A stretch of DNA of 64,000 nt from Lepidodermella squamata (Eukaryota > Gastrotricha). The position numbers and the translations under genes are program-made. The stretch lies in NCBI GenBank assembly GCA_047495785.1, contig JBLDXI010000001.1, positions 2,170,001 to 2,234,000 on the forward strand. The letters are read 5' to 3'. The notes beneath the pieces are model-generated. The model saw nothing but the letters and a program-made list of their open reading frames with translations. It was not told the origin of the DNA and searched no databases. How positions within the stretch are numbered: position 1 is the first letter of the stretch; the number at the start of each line of letters is the position of its first letter. This document shows, one piece after another, positions 11,101 through 22,183 of this stretch.

Positions 11101-12754
11101 GAAAATTTCATGTCGTAAACTCTGACGAAATCATCTGGGCTGACCAGCTGCCAAATCACCAGTTAAAATTGTTTCTAAATTTTCGCACTTTATTTACCTG
11201 ACATTTGTCGTTGCCCAACTCTTTAGCGGGAAGGCGATCTTTTGGAGACTGGCCGTAAACGTAACGACCTGCTTTAGGATTTCCACCCTTTGTATTCGCC
11301 ACGGCTACGTGAATGCCAGACCAAGACTTCAAAACCTGAAGAAAGCAATGGAATTTTGAGAAAATTCAAATGAGGCAAATCTATGAAAGATGACAAAATC
11401 GTGAATTTTCGTAATGAGGGCTAATTAAGCTTCGTTTTGAGACTAGATAAAACCGAGGATTTCCGAAGGCTCATAGGTTGGCAAAGTGATTCCGGATTTT
11501 CCTGAATTTTTCGATAATTTACCTGGTTTTCGGCAATTTGACACGTATTTGCTGAACTTTTCGCTTACACGAAACGCCTAAATTTGGGTCCAATTTTGAA
11601 AAGAACTAGGAAAAATAACCCATCAGGTATTTTAAATTCAAGAAAAATGAAACTATTTTTTGATTAATTCATCAAATATCAACAGATTTTATGGCCGAAC
11701 TTTTTCCGTAGATAGCCCTGCTTAAATCGCTGAAACGTGAGGGAATACATACTAGTGTTTATTTTTAGAAACTTCGCTTTGAGACAAATGTCAAACGAAA
11801 GTTGAAATTACCAATCATTTGCGCCAAAAAAATCCCGAAAAATTTAGCGGAATCCTGAAAATCACTAGCAAAAAATCTCAATTACCCAAGGTCACCTAGC
11901 TCAATATAACGCCGCATTATTTACGGAAACAAATTTCGATTCAAGTAATTCCTAAAATATTACCGTGTTGGTGTATGTGTCATACATGCAGTTGTACATG
12001 AACGGCAAAAGCGTTGAGCTATAAGTGCCGCGAAACTCGACCAAATCGACAAAGACGACATCATTCGCCGCATCCGGTGACGTCTGCTTGTCATACAAAA
12101 ATCGCGACGACGAATTCGTAACATCGATACCTTCAATTTTCGACCCTAGAGCTGTCGCGCAACGCGCAATCGAAATCTTCGGGTCAATGATAGCACGAGT
12201 CGAAGCTCCGCCCATAGCGAATTTTCTCGCAATCTCCCGATTCGGCCGGTTGACGCAGTTGTTACTGACAGCGGCCATAGACCGGCTGCTAGCCCGGTCG
12301 GGGATGAACAGAGCTCCGGAACTGCCGAACACTGGAACGCCGTTAATTAAATGATCGACTCGCTTTATTTTCGAACCATCCCCTAGTGTCACCTCAACAC
12401 CACTGTCGGGCAAAGTTTCACTCCGAGACGCCGCGGCCAGGCCGAAAATTTGGTTACGGGACGGGCCAACGACTTCATTCCTTAGACCACGAACTAAAAT
12501 TCGAATCGGTTATTATACATGATGAAATTAAAAAATCTCAGTTGACTTGAACTAAGGTTTGGCTTAGCTTCCTTAATCCTTCCATCCGGTAATTTTGTTA
12601 CAGAAGCACTGGTTGTCACATTTGCGGTGGTTGTTTGCTTAGAGCTTGGCTCGTAATCTTCATACTCATCGCCGTAAATATTGGTTTCGACTGGTTTCGA
12701 CGAAACCGAAGTTGCGGAAGTTGCTAAGGTTAGAAAGAGGATTAAGCCTTTCAT
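8183..12754 (-). CDS. Secreted M4 metallopeptidase with prodomain and PPC domain
   Basis: Thirteen exons (12754-12547, 12493-11964, 11335-11198, 11147-11024, 10969-10949, 10896-10762, 10711-10647, 10591-10495, 10438-10353, 10294-10205, 10146-9481, 9423-9393, 8301-8183) sum to 770 in-phase codons. Order: signal peptide; FTP/PepSY-type propeptide (about 90-245, with the GVPVFG motif); thermolysin-type catalytic region; Thr/Ser/Asp-rich linker (about 590-655); PPC-like beta domain to the end. Zinc and catalytic residues are present: HEIGH (about 415-419), the third-ligand Glu in CLNEAFSDAVAE (about 439), and the acid-stabilising His in DPHYCSAVPN (about 504). NAFWEGRYLYFGDG is also classic M4. 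A 21-nt micro-exon encodes GDGPLA. The last intron (about 1.1 kb) holds an inverted-repeat element. M4 enzymes are mainly bacterial and fungal, so an old lateral origin followed by intron gain is a fair inference. An active secreted endopeptidase is likely. Confidence 0.88.
8532..8788. repeat. Inverted-repeat element in the M4 intron
   Basis: Perfect 23-bp inverted arms at 8532-8554 and 8766-8788 share the core GCTGTAGCGGAACCAAA. They enclose about 210 bp of non-coding sequence inside the last intron of the minus-strand M4 gene. The same AGCGGAACCAAAT word forms the arms of the element at 39224-39465 and recurs singly near 13680 and 19305, so this is a dispersed small repeat family. No target-site duplication could be read. 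Confidence 0.6.
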
Positions 12755-13154
12755 TTACTTATGGAGGTAATTGAGTGCTGGCTGCTTTGAGCCCTCTGCT
12801 CTGATGTAAGCTTTGAATTGTTTTTTTTTCATATTATCATGCATGACAATCTTTGGAGCATTCGAGTCGCAGTATCATTACAGTGTTTCAACAAAAAAAC
12901 GTGCGCGACAGCTACTGCAGGCAAATAATAATGACGATTAGATGAGTCTTGTTTCCTGTATACATCCTGCTTTTCCAGACTTTTCCAGAAAATAAAGATT
13001 TAAAAAAAAGCGTAAGGGAAAATTTTAATTTTCGCAACGAGCTGATAGTTTTTCGAGAAAATTGCGCTAGAATATGCATAAATTAGCGAAATGATGTGCG
13101 AAAAATTTGAGCATAATTTGAGCATAGTTGAAATTTTAAATTTCTCTTATTCCT
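12755..13154. promoter_or_regulatory. Divergent promoter between the two M4 genes
   Basis: A 400-bp AT-rich gap separates the start codons of two head-to-head M4 peptidase genes (12754 minus and 13155 plus). No coding sequence lies in it, so any promoters for both must sit here or in the 5' exons. No specific binding site is claimed. Confidence 0.5.
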
Positions 13155-15231
13155 ATGAAATCTGCAATTTTAATATCCGCAGTAATTTTTTGGCCGAAAT
13201 TATGCGAATCGGCTGAAATCGCGAAGCTTTACGGCGGGAATATATTGACTGGACCTTACGCGTATGGTGAAAACGGAAGGCCTCATCTGCCGATAACACG
13301 TCACCCGAATGGCTCGTGTCAGTTCAAAAGCCGAGACGGGAAAATTGAGGTTTTCAATGCTAAATCGCAATTTATTTTAACCGGAAATATGACATCGGCG
13401 TTCAACTGCTCGACTGGACCGCGCGATGGGATAAACGGCGGATATGGGCCGATGGCCGACGCGTATTACAATGCGTTGAAAACGGTCGAGATGCTAATGC
13501 ACCCGAGATGGGGTGGGCTCGAAAAAGTTGTGGCGAACGATCGGCTGAAAATCTACGCTCACTATGGTCGAAAATTCGACGATGGTAAGAAGTTCCCAAT
13601 AATCAAAGATGGCGATGAATTAAAAAAATGAATAGTGAAAAAGATCAGCCTTGGAATTTATTAAGATGGGTCCTGCTTTTGGCGGAACCAAGAGGGTCTG
13701 TTGCGAAACCATGTTTGACCGTATGTGACCCTGGAACCGGAAAACCGGATTGAAAAAACCGGAAGCGGAACGAAATTTTAAATAATTATACGCCTCTTCT
13801 GAAATTTCTGGAATTTGAAAAATTGTAAATTCAAATATTTTACATTGCAACAATTCTGAACCTTGATTTCCGCAAAAATTATTTTCGAATCGAAATTTCT
13901 AAATTTTGAGAATTTATTTCCACGAATGTTAATTTTAATCTAATTTTAATTTAATTTAATTTCAGCTCAATTTAGGTCCGATACAAAAATTTTGTACGTC
14001 GGTGATGGCGATAGGAAGTTTTACCCGCTTGGAGTAAGTGATTGATTTGAAAGCTCTTTATAAATTTTTTGTTACCTTTTAGTTTTCAGACGTGTCTCGA
14101 CTTGATGGCCCATGAAATTGGGCACAGTGTCACCGACATGTTTTCAAACCTGATCTACGTCGGCGAATCAGGATGCCTAGGAGAGGGTAACATCCTCTTA
14201 TTTTAATCTTAATAAAAATTTTGATTTTTCGGCAATCTTGACCAGCTTTTTCTGACATAATAGCTGAAATGACAAAGTCTTATGTTCACCGGCGAAATGA
14301 TTTCAAAATCGCAACCGGATGTATGAAACAGGTAAGAAAAACCTCAGTACAATCGCATTTTTTCAAGATATTTGAATTTGCAGGATTTATACCTTCGAGA
14401 TATGTCCCTTCCAGTGCAATATTCTGAATTTTTCCCAACATGTGCTGAAGTTGATGGGAAAAAGTGTCAAGAGCCGCATGACTGCGCCTCAATTCCCAAC
14501 TTTATTTTCCACACTTTAGCCACGTCACGCGGCTGGTCGACGCAATTAGCGGGCCGAGCTTTCATTTTGGCAAATAGGCTCTACTGGCATCGCGAAACCT
14601 CGATAGGAGAAGCTGGTTGTAGCTTAAGCCGGGTCGTCCGGCTCAGCCGAATTGCTGGTGGAGATACAACCTCGGTTGTTCGAGCCTGGGCTGCAGTTGG
14701 GCTGAACATCACGCAATGCACTTTTCACGATCCTGAAGTGCCACTCTCTATCGAAGAGCTTCTACTAGCCAGTCGAACTTCGCGGAGGAAACTACCGGCC
14801 AAGGTTCGATATGTCAACAACCAGCTGCATTTTGGCCGGCAACGCATTGCCAGATTATCCAATTGCGAAATTTCCGAAGCCAATAGATTAGACAGGAATA
14901 GGATTATGCATTTCGTGGTTTCTGTGCCAATAGATTCTGCTTCTTTCACTGTCGATATTTTCGCATTTCGAGGCAGCCTAAATTTGTATCTCAAATTCGA
15001 CGAGCCGGCGACAGAGGTAGAATTTCTTGAAATTTAAGGAGTTTCCCATTAATTTTCTCATTATTTTTAAAGGATGGCTCTGATTTCTACGACGAAGGGC
15101 CGTCAGCTAATAAGACTTTAATCGGCCCGGTTAGGAATAGCGGAAAAGATGCTTTCATTATGGTCAAAAATAGGAGCTTATTTAACCTTAATTTTCTGAT
15201 TCACGCCTGTTTTTCCGGAAATTCTGAATAA
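13155..15231 (+). CDS. M4 metallopeptidase lacking the propeptide
   Basis: Six exons (13155-13584, 13966-14033, 14090-14186, 14246-14331, 14384-15016, 15073-15231) total 491 in-phase codons. A signal peptide (residues 1-20) leads straight into the catalytic region. The FTP/PepSY propeptide present in the neighbour is missing. Catalytic residues are intact: HEIGH (about 173-177), CLGEAFSDIIAE with the ligand Glu (about 198), and EPHDCASIPN with the His (about 259). The C-terminus is a PPC-like domain without the Thr-rich linker. Two exons have exactly the same length and phase as in the minus-strand copy (97 and 86 nt), so the pair arose by duplication after these introns existed. Normal M4 enzymes need the propeptide to fold, so this copy is either folded differently, helped in trans, or inactive. 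Intron 1 (381 bp) carries a GGCGGAACCAA repeat word. Confidence 0.85.
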
Positions 15232-15512
15232 ATTTTATAAATTATGCATCGATTTTTTTTTTATTTCTGTATATCTATTTCGGTTTTGAGGGATGCGAAG
15301 GCAAACCACACCAAAAACATTGTCTCCTGCCACCATATATACGAGAACATTAGGGTATTGCTTTAATTGTTTAATCGGCGACTCGCAAATTTCAACCAAG
15401 CGAGTGATCGATTTTGAGCATAAATATGCGTTCAGTTGATTTGGGATTTTTCCTGTTCCTATTACTAAAACGCCAATATGTGCATTTCGAATTTTTTCTA
15501 ACTATTTAAATA

Positions 15513-16834
15513 ATGAAAAAATACGGTTGGCTGTTTTTAATTTCAATCCTAATTCCAGTCAGCCATTGCGCGCCGAGGAAAGCTGACAAGGATTACTTCT
15601 GCGATACTCTATACGAAGCATGTCCTTACCTCTCAAGTAAAACTGCGGTTCCCATTGAGGCAGATGGCCAAATGGTTAACGTCACCATGATATTTCTCCC
15701 TTCAAGCTCCATCGAAATACGAGATTCCGAACAAAGGTGCGAAGATTTAAATGCGACCTAAATAAAACTGCTAGAAAATTTATTTCAGCTTTCAAATTCA
15801 AGCGGACATTTTCATTCAATGGAAACTGCCGAAATGCGCTAACTGGGAAGTAGACAGGCCGGATTTGAATGTATCAAACATGTCGAAATTAATGATTGGG
15901 TACTGCACTCAAAGCTCGGATCAAATTTGGATTCCCAACTTGAAACACGCGAACAAGCTGGGCTCGAAAGTAACACCTTTGGACAGGTAGAATTTTTTCA
16001 TCAAAATTAGATTAATTTTTCATGCGGCGTTTTCTTCAGCAAAGGAGATGTCATTATTGCGAAGAGTGGAATTGCAGCATGGCAAATATCCGGAAGATAT
16101 ACTTCATCCTGCCCTCTTTCATTTAGGCGGTTAGTTGTTTAGTTCAAATTACAATTTCGAAATAGAAAAATAATTCCGATTATAGGTTCCCATTCGACAA
16201 GCAAATTTGCTCGATCAAAATCGAAGTAGCTAACTTATGGGAATCATTTATCACCAACATCTCCTCTGTTCCTCGTTTCCCATTAAAAGATGGTGAAATC
16301 CTGGGGGACTCTGATATATGGACCTTAGTGAGCAATTCCTCAATAACTTCTTCGCGCTACGCAAATAATTCTCGATCCGGGGTAGAATTCATATTTGAAG
16401 TAGAGCGGAAGGCTGAAACTTACCTCTACACAATATTTCTACCCATGGCTTTGATCAGTGTTCTTCAACTCAGCACCTTCGCCATGCCCGCTGAAATGCC
16501 AGATCGAGCCGCGTTTTCCATGACAGTTTTTCTCTGCTCATCAGTTTTGTTGTCAGTCATCACGCAAGATTTGCCGACAACGGCTGAATCGCTGTATTTG
16601 ACGCAAAATTTAGCCGCGCAAATGTCTCTCGGAGTTATAATTACAACTTACGCTATGATCACGTGCCGTCTCAGTTGTAACTACGAAGATTACTGGAAGG
16701 CGCCGGGCAAGATTTTCAAGAATTATCTGTCACGAATCGATTTGATGGATCTGGCTGCTTTTTCTGTCGCATTTCTGGCCTACATCATTCTTGACTTTGT
16801 TACTTTTTATTTTATGAAAGTGAAAACTGATTGA
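15513..16834 (+). CDS. Divergent Cys-loop ligand-gated ion channel subunit
   Basis: Four exons (15513-15736, 15789-15986, 16040-16129, 16186-16834) give 386 residues. A signal peptide precedes an extracellular beta-sandwich with the IWIPNLKHAN strand and a canonical Cys-loop: two Cys with 13 residues between, in CPLSFRRFPFDKQIC (about 165-179). Four membrane segments follow: M1 YLYTIFLPMALISV, M2 AAFSMTVFLCSSVLLSVI, M3 MSLGVIITTYAMITC, M4 near the C-terminus. The overall pattern is nicotinic-receptor-like. No vicinal Cys pair is seen in the loop C region, so it would not be an alpha-type subunit. The M1-M2 linker reads AEMPDR rather than the cationic GEK, so ion selectivity cannot be called. 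The M3-M4 loop is unusually short (about 28 residues), so there is hardly any intracellular domain. Confidence 0.85.
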
Positions 16835-17198
16835 CTGAACATCGCTTGAAAATATTTCTAAAATATAATATGGATTAAAATGTTAGGAAATTAAATATTA
16901 TAATTAATATTAAAAATACTAAAGCCTCAAATTTAGTGCTGGAACCAGGGTGGTACCAAGATGAATTTTTTTCAAATTACTTAATGCAACATGTTCGCGA
17001 GTTTCCAACATAAACGTTTATTTCACGGTCAAATTACAAATCGAAAAACAGGAAAGAAATAACATCGAAATCTTACTTTGAATAAAATCTCAGATATATA
17101 AAGAAACATTCCAAATCAAAATCACTTCTTATAAGGAGGATTTTTTTCAAAAAACCAAGAAATAATCACATAATCGCCAGAACTAGGGCATGAGAGTT
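16835..17198. other. Convergent 3' spacer
   Basis: A non-coding gap between the channel gene and the minus-strand membrane protein. TTTATT at 17017-17022 supplies AATAAA for the latter. A GGAACCAGGG/GGTACCAAG pair near 16940 resembles the dispersed GGAACCAA repeat word. Confidence 0.5.
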
Positions 17199-18350
17199 TC
17201 AAATAATCATAGCAACATTATTCGGCGGTGAGATCAAAGCCGCCTGTCGTCTAGCCACCAAACTACTGCCAACCTCAGGTCGCAGAACAGGACTAGCTTT
17301 AAGGTAGACATTCGAATCGCCATTTTTAACCACCCCGCTATCCTCGTCGCTTTTCCGATTGCAACCCAGCGCAATTCTAGCAGCCGATTTAGCCAACAAT
17401 TTCGGCGAAATCAACGCCTTAGTCGCCATTTGCTGGTGGGTGGTGAAGGCCGGCAACTGGCGCCGGTAAGGCAAACCACTACTCGGCTCCTTATTAACAT
17501 TTAAATGAAGCAACAACAAACTGTCGCTATTATCTTCGTTATTATGCAGCCGTTGGTTGTGGCCTTTCAACATAAGGATGTTGTCATTCCTGCAATAGAA
17601 ATAACCATCATCGTCGTAGTTGTTTTCAAACCCACGACGATAACCGATTTGGCTGCCGATGGTGTTCGATCCGTTGTCGATTTTGTTCGAAAGGCTCTTC
17701 AAAGTACTCGCGTCGCCACTACAGGCGCCGATGAAGCCTGAATTATTTCGTTTATCCGATTTCCGATGGCAGCAAACCAGGTAGAAAATTATTCCGAAGC
17801 AAAGTAAAATCGCGAGGATACTCAACGAAAACGCCCAGTAGACAAAACTCGCCATCGATTCGTCGATAATAATTTTCGTAATTACAACCTCGTTAGTTTT
17901 GTTTGATATTTGATTTACCGGCGATCGGGTTACATTTGTAAGGGGTACCATAGTGGAACCGTGGTTATTACCACTGGCTTGCTGCTTAATTTCAGCTCGA
18001 ATTTTGTCGTAGAGGCGTTGCGTTTTCGCCAGTAAATCACCGGCGTCACGCATCATCGGCTCGCATCTAGCCATTGATTTCCAAAGCGATGTAACGTCTC
18101 GCTCGAATTCATTCACTTCATTGTGCAGCCCGACTAAGGATTGCGCGGTCGACTCTTGAAATCCGTAGAATGACGAACGCAACTCGTTGATGGTAGCATT
18201 AATTGCCTCGATTTGCTTCTGATTTTGCCGAACTTCGGCTTCGATCTCGGCGCTGGGTTGCGCTGTCGGCGACACGCTTGACTGCCTCACGATTATGTCC
18301 GCCTTAATAAAGGCTGCGCATTGAGCCAAAATTATCGCTGAAATCAGCAT
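17199..18350 (-). CDS. Single-pass membrane protein with coiled-coil ectodomain
   Basis: A single-exon protein of 383 residues. A signal peptide (residues 1-18) is followed by an ectodomain with heptad-like patterning (about 36-125, EIEAEVRQNQKQIEAINATI and on), several Asn-glycosylation sequons and one cysteine (MARCEPM). A transmembrane helix spans about 168-192 (VYWAFSLSILAILLCFGIIF), followed by the CCHRKSDKR stop-transfer. The cytoplasmic tail (about 190 residues) is Asn/Ser rich and basic, without a known domain. The topology suggests a type I adhesion or receptor-like protein forming coiled-coil oligomers. I do not recognise a family. AATAAA is found about 175 bp past the stop. Confidence 0.75.
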   Translation of the reverse strand: MLISAIILAQCAAFIKADIIVRQSSVSPTAQPSAEIEAEVRQNQKQIEAINATINELRSSFYGFQESTAQSLVGLHNEVNEFERDVTSLWKSMARCEPMMRDAGDLLAKTQRLYDKIRAEIKQQASGNNHGSTMVPLTNVTRSPVNQISNKTNEVVITKIIIDESMASFVYWAFSLSILAILLCFGIIFYLVCCHRKSDKRNNSGFIGACSGDASTLKSLSNKIDNGSNTIGSQIGYRRGFENNYDDDGYFYCRNDNILMLKGHNQRLHNNEDNSDSLLLLHLNVNKEPSSGLPYRRQLPAFTTHQQMATKALISPKLLAKSAARIALGCNRKSDEDSGVVKNGDSNVYLKASPVLRPEVGSSLVARRQAALISPPNNVAMII

Positions 18351-18660
18351 ATTTTAAGTTGGCTATAGTGAATCAAAGAATTTAGTTGTATTTAAAAAAT
18401 CACACTCGTGTGAAAAAAAATTAATCGCGGTTCATCCTTCATCCCTAGGGGTGACCAATTAAGGCGGCAGTAATGGCCATTACGTTTTTTAGCCACATAA
18501 TTAATGAAAGCATTTTTAATAAAATTATAAAGGTGGCTTGAATCGAAGAATTTGGATCTCGACATCAACATTATAATTAAATTTTAAATCATCAAATTCG
18601 CTAGAAAAGGCCTTTTTGAAATTTTGGAAATATAATTTTATTTTAAGAAACCAAAATACT
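18351..18660. other. Upstream spacer of the coiled-coil membrane protein
   Basis: About 310 bp of AT-rich sequence with nothing recognisable. It runs into the inverted-repeat element at 18661. Confidence 0.4.
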
Positions 18661-19202
18661 TGGGTTAAAGTTTTTCACCTGCCATTTCATCAATTCGAGG
18701 AGATTCTCGCGTATCTAAAATAGATCGAAATGTTAATTTTTTATAATCACTCGGATTCGCTTGCCGGCTACTTGTTTGCTGGTCCCATTTAACTTGAAAA
18801 GTCGGTAAAATGCAGTTTTCACGTCTTTCTACCGAAGAGGGCCTTTTATGCCTAAATAGTGAAAATATATGCAAGTTACGATGCCCCCATTTCAAGCAAA
18901 TAAACGAGCTGGAGGTGATAGTGCGAGTCGTTGACATGTTTGCCCTCAGCTCTTCAAATGGCATTTGGAAAAAAATTGCGAACGTCTTTATATGTGTGGG
19001 AAAATGATACCTGCGTAAAAATCGTTGTTTTCAGCTCCCTTAAATAATTGAGTTTGCAGACCTGTTACTTGCCAACCGCTGATCACACGGCAATAGGCGA
19101 TGGTTCGGAAAAAAAACAGACGAGAATCCTCTTTGGAAAGGGTGTAGCCTCGTGGAAAAAGTTTTCGAATTGATGAAATGGCAGGTGAACAATTTTAACC
19201 TA
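18661..19202. mobile_element. 540-bp inverted-repeat element (MITE-like)
   Basis: The ends are long inverted copies. The left arm at 18661-18699 contains TTCACCTGCCATTTCATCAA and the right arm at 19166-19202 is its complement, about 38 bp with few mismatches. The interior has short opposing open frames (18964-18665 minus, 18810-19007 plus) with no transposase motif and no homologue in the window, so I treat them as chance frames. A clean target-site duplication could not be delimited. Confidence 0.6.
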
Positions 19203-20615
19203 AATTTTTTTTGGGCACGCTGTAGAAAAATTCCTTAAAATTCACAATTATTCGAAAAATGACCCTTTTAATAGGGTGCTTTGTTGCCAAGGTTTGAAAT
19301 TTGGTTCCGCTCCGGATACTAAATCAAAAATATCTACCATGCCACATTAATAATTGGTTACCAATTTCTCAGCATTTCTCGGAAATTCGGAGTAATTTTG
19401 ACAGAAACCGAAACTAAAAACGTTCATTTAATAACGAAAACAGAAGGGGATGAAAATGTGGGTATTTACAACGGCATTCCTAAGGGCCGAAAGCCCGCGG
19501 TGAGTAGATGGATTTTTTTTGTTCCAACCTTGCGAATACCCCTCGAGTGAGCTCCATAGTATCAATTAATTATATGTGCGCAAGAGGGCTGTAATAAAGA
19601 AGTCGCGGTGAATTATATTATCCTTTTTCACCGCATGGCCGAGAAATCGATGACACTCGACAAAGGAGCAAAGCGGTGGCGATCGTTCTATATATAATTG
19701 GTAAATTGTCATGTTGTCTTTACGCGAAAACTTTCAAGCGTTATATACATTAAAATAGAGACGTGCTTTTAATCGCAAGTTATGAATACTTAAACTATCT
19801 TTACAATCGACTTATTCCGCTGAAGAGAGGCGGCTCTTTCATATAATGAAAAATTAAGGAGGAAAATAGCCGATAGCTATACTACTATTTTGGATAGTGT
19901 CCACCTTAAGCTCTCTACATGAAATATTTTGCCCAAGGACACGCACTTATTTCGCATAATATCTTCCTTAAAAATTATACGTAAATAACAGAGCTATCTT
20001 GGGTGATTAATTTAATTTTCTCGATGACATGCAGCCAAAGTTTAATCATCCTAAAAAATCTCGAGTTAACGATACACTTGAAAAATTTGCGGTCGGACAA
20101 ATAATAACAGTCGATAAATAGAAAAAGCAAAAAGCAAACATCGAGTGCCCTCGGGCTGATTTAATCACTTTGGCCTGATAAAATTATCAAAATAATACGG
20201 GCATATAGGTATATAGGGAAAAAATTGAAATTTCGCGACGACAGGTAAACAACAGCCTCATTTGGCCGCGGCCGCGACAGGCGCATTACGACCGCGCGCG
20301 CATTTGTTTACACATTAATCGGTTGCTAAGGCGTGCAGAGAGATTTATGGTCTCGCTCATTTTCTGCTGCTGGACAAGAACTATCGTTTCGCACTGGTCG
20401 CTAAATATTCTGCCACAGAAAAAAAATCAAAATTGTCTTTCCGGGTCAATACCGCGACCAAAAGTTGCAATATCCCGATTTCCGGAATTTTATTTAATAA
20501 AAAAATCCTGAAAGTTTCATATTGTCAGAAAAATAATTTAAGTCGGATTCAGCTTATTGAAAATAAAAATCAGAAATATTTTTTCGGTCATTTAGCGAGG
20601 TAAATTTCGGCGACA
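19203..20615. other. 1.4-kb gene-free spacer
   Basis: No exon is supportable. It contains one GGTTCCGCT repeat word (about 19305) and a GC-rich patch with a forkhead-like TGTTTAC word at about 20263-20315, unlike the surrounding AT-rich DNA, which could be regulatory. TTTATT at about 20489-20494 gives AATAAA for the ankyrin gene ending at 20616. Confidence 0.4.
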
Positions 20616-22183
20616 TCAAACATTGGCGCCGTGATCGAGCAGGAAATTCGCCAAATCGGTGAAATTGTTCTTCGACGCGTTGAGAAGCGCCGTTTGGCCG
20701 TAATTCGACCTCGCATTGATATCCGCGCCTCGCAGCAGCAACAGCGTGACCATGTCGATATAGCCGTAATAAGCGGCACGCATCAGCGGCGTCACCGCGT
20801 CGTAATTAGCCGCATTCGCCAGGCCGCCCCGGTCTAGCAGGTACTGAGCTGCGTTCAACCGCGTCGCAGCCGGCGAAACCGTGTTTGAACTAACAAGCAG
20901 CAACGGCGAGCTTCCGTCTCGAGTTCTAACATTCGGATCAACGCCAACATCGAGCAACAATTTTATCATCGGCGTATTTGCGTTCATAGCCGCGAAGTGG
21001 AGCGCGTTATATCGGTCGTTAGTCGTGCCATTTCTATCAACTCCGCGGTCTAGAAGTAGTTTGACAGTGTCCGTTCGGTTGTGATAGGCCGCTAAAGATA
21101 ACACAGTGCCGTTAGTGTAGTTATAAGGGTCTTGTTTAGCGACGACTGAAGTGATATAGGCGACTCGAGTATTTTGCCACTCCGCTCCTTTATCCATCAA
21201 AAATCTGTAAAAAAAAACGGTAAAAATCGTTTTTCATCTTATTAATTTTCCTCACCTCACGACTTCAGTTCGCCCGTACTCAGCAGCTACGGCCAGGGCA
21301 GTAAACCCGTCAACATCTTTCGCGTTTAGGAACACACGCCGGAAGTACATGAGCCTGACCGCCGCCAGGTGGCCACCCTGCGCCGCGAAATGCAGCGCCG
21401 TCCATCGCCTCGAGTTCGTATCGTTAATCCGAGCGCCGAAATCAAGAAATAAATCAAGAATCGCCGTGTTGCCAAACGTAGCCGCCGCGCTCAAGGCAGT
21501 AAAACCGAGCACAGTTCGCGAATTCACCTGAGCTTGACGGGTGATTAACAGTCGTATCATGTCGTCGTAATTAGTCTCAGCCGCGTAAATTAATGGTGTA
21601 TAGCCCTGGCTGCAAATTGCGTTTACATCGGCACTGGCGTCGAGAAGAGCTCGAGCCGCGGCTAGTTTTCGATTTTTCGCCGCCAGGCAGAGTGGCGTGT
21701 CTCCGGCTTGAGTTCGAACATCGACCGGGGCTCGTTTGTCTAACAAAACTCTGAGAAGTTCCATATTACCGCGTTCCGCAGCCAAACTCAGTGAAGCGTA
21801 ACCATTCGGACCACGCTGATTAATGTATAGGCAGCTATCAGTAAAGTCGCATGATGGCCCTAGAAGTTCGACGTTTCGGGTACTGTTTAGCAGGGAAATA
21901 ACCGTGCTGATATCGCTACGATTCGCCGCATCGAATAGGTCTTTGTTATGCGACTCGTGCTTATGGAAAATAATTAAAAAAATCCAGCTTAAAATATTTG
22001 AGTTAAGGAAAAAAAACTCACTGAGTCCTCCTCGCTGGAATGATGATGATGACGACCAATGCCCCACAGCCAATTGATGCTTCCGCCGCCGCCGCCACCA
22101 CCGCCACCTCCGTAAACGAGTTCCGCGGCCAAAACCACAGCGACGATAGCAACGTGAGCTGTAAACCTTGAAAACAACTTCAT
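20616..22183 (-). CDS. Secreted ankyrin-repeat protein
   Basis: Three exons (22183-22022, 21959-21256, 21204-20616) join in phase to 484 residues. Residues 1-24 form a strong signal peptide (MKLFSRFTAHVAIVAVVLAA), followed by a run of ten Gly, a His/Ser/Glu linker, then about eleven ankyrin repeats to the C-terminus (repeat cores such as GDTPLCLAA, GYTPLIYAA, GFTALSAAA, RWTALHFAA, GQTALLNAS). N-glycosylation sequons lie within the repeats (NST, NRT, NGT). No membrane segment or catalytic domain is visible. Ankyrin repeats are nearly always intracellular, so a secreted version is unusual. It could bind an extracellular or luminal partner. Starting at the ATG at 22193 instead would give a low-complexity Arg/Trp-rich leader in another frame, which I reject. 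Confidence 0.82.

Noticed and set aside
18665-19007. Opposing ORFs inside the 18661-19202 element
   Set aside because: No transposase or other motif, and the frames overlap antisense. They are best explained as chance frames within a MITE-like element.
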